The translations under genes and the position numbers were made by a program. Under the pieces are notes generated by a model. The model was given only the letters and a program-made list of their open reading frames with translations, was not told the DNA's origin and made no database searches. Shown one piece after another: positions 53,393-64,000 of a stretch of 64,000 nucleotides of DNA; within the stretch, counting starts at the first letter, position 1, and every line of letters starts with the position of its first letter. This stretch comes from Datnioides undecimradiatus (taxonomy: Eukaryota > Chordata > Actinopteri > Lobotiformes > Datnioididae). The stretch is taken from the NCBI GenBank assembly GCA_008933995.1, contig WARS01000029.1:7812332-7876331 (forward strand), read 5' to 3'.

Positions 53393-53799
53393 GGAACAGG
53401 TCACTGGGACTTCTCAGGTGGTGCTGTGTGACCTCACTATGCACATAAACACACACCCCCACACGTATGCACCGCTGTCAGGAGTGCTGTGAGTGGACTT
53501 CTCAGTTGTTTCTTCACAGAGTATTATTGGCCAATGCATGAAGAACTGGGACAAAATCAGATTGGATGGGGCAGGGAGGAAGGGAGGGAGATGGGAGAGG
53601 ATGAATGGGGGTTGTGGATATGCTGATGGCTGTAGTCTAGAAACTGAGAGGTGAGATAGTGTGGGGGTTGCTGGCTGATCTCTGCTGAAACTCCAGGGGA
53701 AAACATTTTTTTTGTGTGTGCAGGATTGCATGTACATGTTTAAGCATATAATGTGTGTTTCACATATAGAAATAGCTGTGTACGTGTGTGGACGGCTTC

Positions 53800-53982
53800 A
53801 TGGCGGCCGCGCGTCACACCGTGCATGGGAAGGAGACACAGAAGCTGCGAGAGCTGCAGGAGGCTCATCTGAATGCACTAATGCTGCCAGACTGGGAGAA
53901 CATGGAAAGACTTCTAGGCACTGACGCTCACAGGCTATTTTTAGACTTCCCCTTTCCACGGCGAAAAAGTGGGGAAAAGTAG
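53800..53982 (+). other. Unexplained 60-codon open frame in dennd1b intron
   Basis: ATGGCGGCCGCG start, amphipathic middle (KETQKLRELQEAHLNALM), WENMERLLG, then a basic end RRKSGEK and TAG. It looks more coding-like than neighbouring frames, but I recognise no family and see no flanking gene structure. It may be chance or a small nested exon. Confidence 0.2.
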
Positions 53983-54392
53983 GGACCCGATCAATGATTT
54001 AAACTGAGATGATTTTGATGAATGCAGAAGAGTTTCATCACATTGCAGCTCTTCACTTGCAGCCTCACAGCATTGTAGTCGGTGGCATGTTTTAAATTTT
54101 TTTTGTTTGTGTTTGCATATCATGTGCTGTGCATCTCTGTGTGTTGACAGATGAATTTATTCCCTTGTGACCACTCGTAAGTTATGCTCCAGAGATCTGT
54201 GGGAATGTTGTGTGTTTTTAAAAATACAAACCACGAAGCCAAGGCTAGGATAACGTCCAGCTGAATATAGCTATCGAAAATGGCTAGCGTCATCTCCATG
54301 CTGTGCTCCTTCCTCACAAGTGTAATGTCAAACGATGATTGCCAGGAGTATCTGTATTCATCAGAACAGCAGATGGCACAAGCATGTATGGC

Positions 54393-54394
<2 letters not shown>

Positions 54395-54454
<60 letters not shown>
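54395..54454. repeat. (CA)n microsatellite
   Basis: About 29 CA units, the longest pure dinucleotide run in the window. Confidence 0.95.
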
Positions 54455-54461
<7 letters not shown>

Positions 54462-56299
54462 ATTGTGAGTCAAAGAACAATGATTGGCTGGTTCTTATGC
54501 ATGTAATACCAATGTGGCCTAGTTTAGCCCACAATTGAACAGGATTAGTGCAGCTCCTGCTTAAATGTAGCTTTGGTGATGTTAATCTGTCCTAGTCTGC
54601 CAAATTGGATTTCATTAAAAAAAAAAAAAGCTGTGCTCAAAAATATGTTGACTTTCCTGACTGTCATGTTGAGCAGATTTAGTGACGGCAGGGTTTTAAC
54701 AGGATTTGGGGTTGACTCACTTCTCACGACTACATCAACCGGCCCACTCCTCATGTCATGTGGAGTGGGAATGATAGCTGTGAAGCTCATAAAGCGTTTC
54801 TTATTAGGGATTCCAACCTTATTAAGCAAGACATCACTTTGTTTGAGATTTCCCCCACAGGAACCTTTATAGCACAAATATGCATATACTGACTGTCTTC
54901 TGGCTGCCATAGGTATGTCTAATTTGTGTTTTATTGTTAGCAAACAACATATGACGTAAAATGCTGAGTATTCATTTTGCACTGGAGTCTTAAGGACCTA
55001 CAGCATTCTGCAGAACCCGCTTTTAAATAAATGTAAGAAGGAAAAAGGACGAAGGGATTGTGACAAAGGATGCAGCCTTTTTATTGGTGTGCTGGTCTCA
55101 TGGAGCAGCTGACATGTGAACTGATGTAAAATGATCTAAAAGATGAATGATGAGAAGACAGAAATGTATTTTCCCTGGCAATTAAGGAAATCAACCTACT
55201 TATTGACATGATATGAGTACTGGTATTCTGACATCCAGGCCGTTGTCCTTTTAGACCTTAATTTTGTGGTCAAGGCCAAACCCAAGTCAAGCAGAACTAG
55301 TAGTACAAGCCTACTGTCTGTGCTGTCATCTCAGCTTCTACCCTCACTATTTACATGTCAACAGCTATGCCCTAAGGCTACGTCTCTCCATTCAAGGCTG
55401 CTGCTATGTTGCCTAACACCACACAATTACTGTGAAGATGCCGTTTACATGCGTGTAGTAGCCCTACTGGCCCTTAATTTGGGTTCTGGCCTATTTTTCA
55501 AGACAGAATATATAGGTCATTCTTGATATGTCTATGAATGTCTGAGACCATTTATCATTGGAAATCATGGTATTCATCCACAAGGTCTTTGTTTTCATAT
55601 AAATTGACAGACATGCACACACGTGTACACATTTCTGCATCTTCTCATCTTGCAGTTCTTCATTTGCCTTCCAGACCTTCAAGTTGACTGCTGTTGTTGA
55701 GTACATGTCCTGAATGTAGATAAAAATCTCCCTATTTGCAATAAAAACTCTCTCTTGCTACATAAAGCAGATGGAGTACAGGATGAGTGAGGTTTATTAA
55801 ATGGTTCTTAGATAAGTGCGGCATTAATCTGCCAGATCAGTTTACAGAGTTGTCTGCAGTAACTAGGAGCATGGTGGAGGTTATGATGTCAGAAGGACAT
55901 CAACTGTAAAAACTTACTGTCACTACTAAACAGGTTTGACAAAAGCCATGCACCATAGCTTTAAGTTCTATTATATTAAACTTTAAATTATATTATCATA
56001 AAATATTAGAGTTCACAAAATTTCCCGTCATGCATGTTAATAATCTACACCACTTTCCTCCAAGTGTGACTTTTCTTGTCGTTATTGTTGTATCAGGTGG
56101 GGGAGTAAAATGACAGTTTGGTAAACCTGAAACAGCCTTAGTAAGCTTCTATGTTTAGCAAGTTTCTATGTTTAGCAGAAGAGCCGGAGCAGGTTTTATG
56201 TTTTTTCCCTAATCTGATCTGAATTAAAGCCTTCTTATCTTTTTGCATTCTGGCATCAGTGAGTTATGAATCTATACCTCATGATTCACTTTTGGTTTT

Positions 56300-56322
56300 G
56301 TGTGTGTGTGTGTGTGCGTGCA
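56300..56322. repeat. (GT)n microsatellite
   Basis: Short GT run with a GC interruption. Confidence 0.85.
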
Positions 56323-59300
56323 TGTTCAACTGTCTAACAGAAATTCATATATGTTTCAACTTGTGCGTTTATATTAGAAGGAATATTTTATTATTACTAT
56401 CTCTTGCAAATGCTGACTGACCTACATAGCACACGTTTTTTTGAAAATGTGTTCACTGAGGATCTCTGTAAACTGAACTTGATGGTCACACTGTGTATTT
56501 TTGAATTTTCAGGTGTGTTTGGTAAACTGGTTAAGAAGGGAAAGAGAGGCTGATGATGGTGATGGATAGAGTCAAGGCAAACAGTGGCAAATATCTTTCT
56601 CCTGTATGTCAAATGTGAAAATGCCTAGCAAAAAATATCTGACGTATCACTTGTACGATATATTTTCTGTATTATTAGCTTCATATATTCCACTGTTAGA
56701 CAGGATTACGGGTGGTTCAGGTGGAACAGGAAAGTGAGGAAAGAGAGGTGAGGGCAAGACAGAACAGAGGGGGAGGAGGCAGAGCTGACTAAGACCAACC
56801 ACAGGATGAATGCTGTCTGGATGATTTAATTAATGTAATGCAACAACTGCAACTGTGTATAAATATGTGTCTGAAGATCTTCTCATGGTCACAGACGTGC
56901 TAAATATCTTCTGGCGGCGCAGAATAAAACAAACGCGCTCCAGCCACGCTGCTGGGTAGACTCCTCGGGGAAACACTGGGATTAACCCTTGTCTGTGGAC
57001 AGAGTGAATAGGTTAACAGGCATTATCCAAGCAGGCCTCAGGACCTACTTCAGACCACACTTTAACTGGTCCAGTGCTGCTTTGCTTTTGGATCAAGTCA
57101 GTTTTATTTATTTAACCCAAAATCCTAAATTATCTGTACAGTAGGTGCCACCCTCCTGGACTTTGGAATGAAAACCTTTGATATTGAAAGATGCCTATTG
57201 ATGCCTAAGATTTAAAGATAAATGCAGCAAGAACTACTTTAACGGCACAAACCAATAAAATCCCAAACATTCTCTGGCATCAGCTTCTTAAATGTGACTA
57301 ATTGCTGTTTTTCTCTATTTATATCTTTGCAAATGTATTGTTTTTTTTAGGCTGTTGGTTCTATCAAATAAGACAATTCGAAAAGAATTTGAAGATGTCA
57401 CCTTGGGCTGTAGGAAATAATGATAGGCAGTTCTCACGATGTTCTGAATTTTTAAACACTATCAATTCACCAAAAATAAATACTAATAGTTGCTGTCAGG
57501 CACAACACTAATTAGGTCTGTTGTAATTTACGGGTTTAGCCGTGATCTCTACGGAGCTACAGGAGATCTGGGTCCTGTGTGAATGTCGATGACAAGGAAT
57601 TAAAGCTGTGACAACAACCTGATATTAATGAGTCCAGTGCGGGTAGAATGTGTGTTTATTAACCCATATCAAACATGGGTTTGTGTGAGTGTGTTGAAAG
57701 TGGGTGTAGTTCTGTTGGCATGCCTTAGCCAAGTCCTGCCTGCTGAATCACTTGTTGACTAAGGCAACTTTTCCATTTTCACTTCTGCTTCAGAGAATCA
57801 ACGTTGACGAAGCAAAGAGAGATGACAGTGCAGTATTAAGGCTGCACACCTCAGGTGCTTACGTTAATGGAATATTTCCTTATTGATGTAGTTTGTTCAC
57901 TGTTTTAACTTAAAGCCTTCAATTTGAAGTAGAAGGAAGCTTTACGTTGTTACTGACATGTAGTGGGACAGTCATCAACCAGCTTATGTGAACCTAGATA
58001 TATTATTATAAATATTAGTACGTTTATAACCCTGGCTTTAAACTGGGAATTGCAGTGGAATGATGGAAAATACAATATTTGAATTTGCTGGCCTGAGATA
58101 GCCTTCCCATGTAGTTCCCTCACAAGTTATGGTTCTCCTGACATCCTCTGCTTTTTCTGGTGAGGAATGCCTAGTTTGGGAGAAATGTGTGTGTGTATGT
58201 CCAAGTGTTGGTGGTTACACAGTGTTTGCCCAGTACCTTTCTGTCAGTATTTCATCCATCAGTCCTGCAGAGCATTTAGACCCCTGTGAATGTGTTTAGG
58301 ATTAGACACTATTGTACGCTTTTTAACAGATACAGATGTATTGTCATCCCTGTGGAAACATTGGCTGACTGACTGTCTGCCTGCCTGACTGAGAGCTGTC
58401 TGTCTGTCAGCCTTTGCATGTGAACTTCAAATCGCAGCTAGGCAGCACCAAGCATGTAGCCGCCAAAGGCAAGGCTTTACACTGTCATCAGCACCACGCA
58501 GCTGCCTCTGGGTGCTGTGCCATATGACATTAACTGAGATCGATCCTCTCCCCACCTCAAGGAGCTGCTGTGCTGCACGGTGTTTTCTCTGATGCTGCAA
58601 CCACCACCTCAAAGACGAGAAAAGCAGCTCTCCCCTAAGCATGTGTAATTGAGTGACAATGACCTGATCGCCGGCGTTCTTAAAACTTTTTAAGTTGTGC
58701 CTCCAAATAAAAAACCCTACATTTTGTCAGACTTAGCAGCCTGCTGTGTCTGTCACATGAGACCACACACGCACACAAAACTTATACAAACTTGGCCATA
58801 AATAAAACTCTATGTCTTTATAATGAAATCAGGAGTTAATACAATGATTTGCTTTGTGGTAAAGTTAAAACTAATTTACTTTGTAAAGTAAGTTGGTGAT
58901 ATTTGTGTCTTTTTATGCTTATTAGCTTAATAATAGAGATATAAATTTGCTGTGCTCATATAGATGTTGTCTTTTTTGACTGAGGCAGATGGTTGGACCA
59001 TATGGAGAGAAGTATGTGATTATGTGAGGAAATGTTGTTTAAAGCCAACCAGCCAAAAAACCAGAGATGGAATCATCGCCCTTAAATTGTGTTGTTACAA
59101 CCAAAACTCTGCAGTCAGCCCCCCCATCTATTTGGAAATGAATATCTGGGTCACACGTATCTCAGATTTCAGGTTATACTTCAGATTTTAGGGCACATTA
59201 CTGCTTTAATGTAAGCACTTGTTTTTTGTTTTTTTTTTATCGTTCTGCAGCAACTGAGCATCACGCAGTGTGGAAGGAGTTACAGAGTAGTCTGTCTAGG

Positions 59301-59600
59301 GAGATGCTGGTTTGTTTTTCTTAGCTAAGGAAGCTAACGCCCCCTCCCCAACAAACACGCTGTCTGTGTGTTGTGCTGAAAATGCACTCATGCGGAGCCG
59401 GTGTTTGACATAATGTTGGACCAGTATGGAATCTGACTCGGAATATCAGTGCTGATATGTGGTGATACACAGAGGCTGTCACAAAGGTTGCATCCATATG
59501 CTGTGCCACTCATTCGTGAAGCTGTGAAATTGGGTTGCATCCCAACTAGCCTGGAGACAGTATCGCTTTCACTTCTCTCTTTCTGTCTCCTCTCTCCCAC

Positions 59601-59602
59601 CC

Positions 59603-59649
<47 letters not shown>
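59601..59649. repeat. (CT)n microsatellite
   Basis: CT run with one CG interruption. Confidence 0.95.
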
Positions 59650-59651
<2 letters not shown>

Positions 59652-62600
59652 TCATCCCGCTGAAGCATTTTTCTGGGAAGACGAAACAACTAATGTGGCA
59701 TTAATAGGGTCACATCATCTCCATGCTGCTCTCCCTTTCTTCCTCTTCCAGTGGTTGAGGCTGTTGTTTATCTTTTTCAGATGAAGCTGTAGAAATGGCT
59801 TGGAAATCCCTCAGGCCAGCATCTCTCACATGCGAAGCCTGCCAGTTGATGTTTTTGGCTGGTAAAACAGGCTCTACCTTAGAGGTTGTTGTTTTTTTTT
59901 TGTTTTGTTTTGTTTTATTCAAATTTTTCAAGCACTGGAATTAAAATGTACCTCTCTTTTTTATAATGTAGACCTATTTCTAGACCTAATCCAATAAAAA
60001 CCCTCCTGATTGCGTCAACATTTAATATATAAACACAAATCTGATTTTATCTAATACAGGTACTCTTTTTTTCAACTTCGGTCACTCTTTCCCTAAGTCC
60101 CCACTCCTCATTTGTAACAACTTAGTGTGACCAATCAGTATTAGTAAACTTAAGGACCATATCATCGTTTAAGAAGTTTCTCTTTTCTGAAAACCTCTGC
60201 TCACTAAATCAGCATGAAATGTAATGCCATTTGCAGTGTGCAGCCTGAGACCTGATAGGCAAAAAGGGGAAAAAAATGTTTTAAACGTCTGTGAGTGTGT
60301 TTTTCTTTCTGCTGGCCTTTGAAAGATGCCAGTTAATCTGCTTAGTCCTTTAATTGTGAGTGTAGGGGTTGGGCCTCCTCCCGGCCAGAATAAGGCTACT
60401 GATCCAGAAGTAAAGCGATGACCACCACAGTTATTCCTTCCTTTAGGTTGTTCAACCCCCCCTTACTCCAGTCTTCTTTAGCCAGCCCTCGTCTACTCCT
60501 CCTCCACCGTACCCTCCCTGTGAGGGAAGAAAGCTCCTTGTTCTGACAATAGACATTTTTTGCCATATGTTGGCTTGACATCTTCATCAGGTTCACAGCA
60601 GGTTACCTTAGTTAACTTTCACTCCACTGCCTGATGGGATTTTCTCCCTCTGTTTCTCCAATCGGCCCAGGCTCAAAGTCTAGACGGCCTCCGAGGCAGG
60701 GTCCTTCCAGCCCTGTGTCCACAATGGCCGTATTGTGGATGCTTAGTAGCGGTAGCTTCCTCCCGTTACAGCGAACAGGCTAGTGCTAAAACAATGCTTT
60801 TGTCCGAGGGCATACGAGGGGGGCCTAATCCACTACATACTGTGAAATAAATCTCTCTCAAAGATGAGAGAGCGAGCGAGAGAACCGGAGTGAATGAAAT
60901 CATTGCCAGGGAGGTTAGAGTGCAGCAGTTTAACCCCTGGCCAAGAAAGAGGGGAGGAGAGGAGGCAAAGGGAGCGAGAGAAAGGAGGAACAAGGAGAGG
61001 CAGGCGCTACATCCCTTCATCTCCGGAGCACGGATGGAGGAGAGGGGCTGCCGGTGGCTTTCACAGCCTCTCTTCTCACCAGAGGAGCTGCTGTTCACCA
61101 TATGGGATTTGGCCTCTCTTAACAAACAGGCCCCCTATTCACTCACAACACACATTCAGTCGTTCATGGAATAAGGTGAAAAAAGTGCATTTTTTATGCC
61201 TTCAGAACACTGGATGGCCATGAGGGCTCTAAGTCTGTGTTTGATTCACATAGTATAGAGAATTATAAACTAGAGGCTTTCATCTAAATGTGTATTCACA
61301 CTGGATTTAGGGTTAGGTCTTTTTGTGTTTTCCTGGAATCTCTCTGTCTTAAAGCCAGAACCGTGCATTCAGGCCACTGTTATTGAACTGCTAAGGTGAT
61401 CCTATATAGAAACACCAACATAGGTTTCTGCTCTGTGGGTGTATTTCATGTTTATCATATACTTTTCTCTAGTGCTTTGCAAAGGCTATTTTTATCCAGC
61501 TTCGTGCCATTCAGAGTAAGTTGGGTGTTACTTTCCATAGTTTAGTGACAAAGTGGTGGAAGTTGAATAACTAGCGTGCGGTGCTGGGCAGTGTGAGGTT
61601 TCTGACACGCTGCTGTTACGCGCCAACTTTTTCTTCCAGCCAGCAGCATTAGGGCAGCATTAGGAATGACATCCTCTGCCAACAGCTTCTTTTTAGCCTA
61701 CTTGGAAATCCCAAGAAGCACAACATGTATGCCAAGATGAAGATGCCAGCATTTTTCATTTTTAGCCTACTTGGAAGTGCCAGTAGACATTTATGCGGAG
61801 AACAGAAGAAATAAGAGATGAAGGGGTAGGCTTATTTCTCGTTTCTCTCGTGTTTCGGTGCACATATATCTTGCTAATTTATTCTGTTTAATCCCTTCAC
61901 GTTTAATGATCCACCTGAGGAGGTAGGAAGGAAGCGGTGTCAGTTGAGAGAAGCCGAGGTCTACCTCCCACTCTTAGGCAATCCATCCACTTCTTCCCTC
62001 ACCTCATCCTTCCTCCTCCCACTCCTTCCCCGTTGCCCTGCTCTCAGATCCCAGCACCCTTCACCTATTAACCCTCCTTTCTCCTCGCTCACTCTCCTCC
62101 TCCGACTTTTAAACACAGGCGTCTCAGGAATAGCCCAAACATTGATTTTTGACCATCTCTACCACCACTACTACCCCCCTCTCCCTAGTATCTGTGTCAT
62201 GGCTCAGGGGGTTCCTGCATGTTGCCCCCATCGTGACTGTTGGAAATCAGCCACGCTTGAAGCCCTCAGAGATCAATGGACATGCTACCATACAGTAAAT
62301 ATTCACCCCTGAGCTTGCTATCTATCTGTAAACACGCATGTATTTGTTCAGAGCGCAGACACACATGCTCTTTGCAGGCGGAGGCCAACGGTCACTCCTT
62401 GAGCTCGTCGTCACATTTGCCCACCTCCATTTCACGGGGTGTGAATGGAGGAATCTAACTCTGGATAGGTGATTTCAATTCAATTCTCACCCACTCGATC
62501 TGTTTACGCTCCGCCGGCGTGAAATATGCTATAGGTTGTTTTCCCCTTGTCACTCTTGCTGCCACCGGTGTCACATCAAATGGGCTGTTTTCATACCGTT

Positions 62601-64000
62601 TGCAACAGCTCTTTGTTGATTCTGTCAACTGTAGGAAATATAATAAACACATTTTGAATCTTTGATAGAGAGGCTGATGTCTGACGAATCAATGCATCAT
62701 GCAGACTGGCTTAATGGAGCAAGGTTTGCAAGACAACTGCGTGACCAAATTTGGCACCAGGAAGTATAGACCCGGTGAGTGATAGAGCAGGAAGTGGTTG
62801 ATTACTCTTAGCAATACTTAAAAAGAAAAATGCAAAAATACATAGAATGCATTTGTTAAAGGCACTGCATTTCAGCCTTTTACAGGATAGCTGTTGAGTA
62901 GTTGTTATATTGTCATTAGGAGTGCGTGTTTTTATGTGCTCGTGCTCGCATATGCCATTGCTGGTGTCTTCCAGAACCCCTGTGTCTCTAACTTTGTCAT
63001 ATTTTATTGTAACTGACAGCTACCATTGTCTGTTACATGCCGAGAATGGTTTATGACCTTGTGAGCGAGCCAAAACATTTATACAATGCACTTGTAAAAT
63101 CCACAGCCTGTGTTTTGAAAATGCCCAAAAAGTCCACATCCGCAGAGGCTGCAGACTGAAATGTATTCACTGTTGGCTCGTGGCCGTCCAGACTCCCTGC
63201 CTGGCAAATCAAATAATGCAACATTCTGACGACATTTAAATGGAGAAAATTACGATCATGTCATTTGCACCTCGGATATTTCGTTTTATGTGCTGGAAAG
63301 AAAATGGTTCACTAAAGTCTGCTCTCTTTTGGTGCATATTTTACAGTTGAGATTGGTGTTGCAGTATTCAGAAATGAAATGCTGTGTTTTTTTGTATGTA
63401 CCTTTTGAGTTCTTGTGGGTGTGTGTGTGTTTTTGAAGAAGGGGAGGGTGGATTAACCGGCGCAGGATCTGTCATGGTGACATTTGTGTCCCCTGGCGGA
63501 GCAGCAGGGGTCCTCTTCACCTCTGTAACCTTCAACTTTCAGCCTTAACCCCCTTCAGGCCCCCTCTTGCGCCCACCACACGCCCCGCACGTCCAAAGGG
63601 AGGGGTATATGAGCGCAAGAGAGTGAGAAAAATAGGGGTGGGGGGCAGAAGTGGAGAGGACAGAGAGCTGCAGGGGAGGGCGGGATGAAGAGAAAGAAAG
63701 GTTGTGGAAGAAATAAAAAAAAAAATTAGGCAGGGATGGGAAATGGAGAAGGGCTGGAAATTGTGGGGAAAAAACAAGAAGAGACGGTGGAAAAGAGAAG
63801 CAAGAGGAAAAATGATAGGCAGAGAAATGTGGAGGTGTAGCAGAACAGAAAGAATAAGAGGCTGCAGGAAAGAAGGAAAGTGCACACATGATGCGGAGGA
63901 AAGGGATGTATGAACAATAAAGGAAGGTGTTTGGTAGTGCTCTCAAGTTCTCACATGTCCTCAGCTGCATGAGAAAAGTGCATCTGTGTGTTGGTACAGC

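Larger units (their letters stand above)
46114..64000 (+). other. dennd1b: dennd1b intron 2, incomplete
   Basis: At least 17.9 kb without a recognisable next exon; I looked for a frame resembling PVVLWKFPEDFGDQEIL and found none. It contains microsatellites, a SINE-like fragment at 51.2 kb, pyrimidine-rich blocks and one unexplained 60-codon open frame at 53800. A long early intron is also seen in mammalian DENND1B. Confidence 0.65.

Noticed and set aside
57090..57135. TTTTATTTATTTAACCCAAAATCC, like a common teleost repeat phrase
   Set aside because: Too short and degenerate to separate from AT-rich background.
63532..63970. Minus-strand frames of 117 and 141 codons near the right edge
   Set aside because: They lie in a purine-rich block that reads as F/S/L/P low-complexity sequence on the other strand.

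Overview
The window is genomic DNA from a bony fish, probably a percomorph-type teleost. Evidence: GT-AG introns, AT-rich introns and intergenic DNA with abundant CA/CT microsatellites, a foldback 'AGCTGGTT'-type element common in teleosts, and protein-coding exons that read as fish versions of vertebrate genes. No bacterial-type operon, CRISPR array, rRNA or intact tRNA gene is visible. Exon calls come from reading-frame continuity, splice consensus and recalled family sequences; no database search was run.

Layout. (1) 1-10.3 kb has no recognisable coding exon. (2) About 10.35-10.75 kb is a CpG-richer, promoter-like block with a minus-strand splice donor. From the human order C1orf53-LHX9-NEK7 it is probably the non-coding first exon of nek7, whose coding exons would lie beyond the left edge. 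(3) 10.8-17.3 kb is intergenic and carries a foldback mobile element and microsatellites. (4) 17.3-27.9 kb, minus strand, is the LIM-homeodomain gene lhx9. It has five main coding exons, plus a separate downstream terminal exon at 17323-17379 that encodes the 18-residue tail of the truncated isoform Lhx9-alpha. A possible upstream alternative 5' exon lies at about 30.8-30.96 kb. (5) 28-37 kb is intergenic, AT-rich and likely regulatory, with a GC-rich patch at 35.4-36.4 kb. (6) 37.1-41.2 kb, minus strand, is a three-exon ortholog of human C1orf53 (DUF5522-type protein of unknown function). (7) 41.2-45.5 kb is the divergent spacer. (8) From 45460 on the plus strand, the first two coding exons of dennd1b (DENN-domain Rab35 exchange factor) are followed by at least 17.9 kb of intron that runs off the right edge.

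The gene set and orientations (dennd1b divergent from c1orf53 and lhx9) match the mirrored human 1q31.3 block DENND1B-C1orf53-LHX9-NEK7. It is also paralogous to the LHX2/NEK6/DENND1A cluster on human chromosome 9. The genes do not form a pathway: lhx9 is a developmental transcription factor, dennd1b an endocytic regulator, and c1orf53 uncharacterised. The main oddity is a one-base shortage at the lhx9 exon 1/exon 2 junction that breaks the expected reading frame. It is either a sequence error or a real disruption of the N-terminus.
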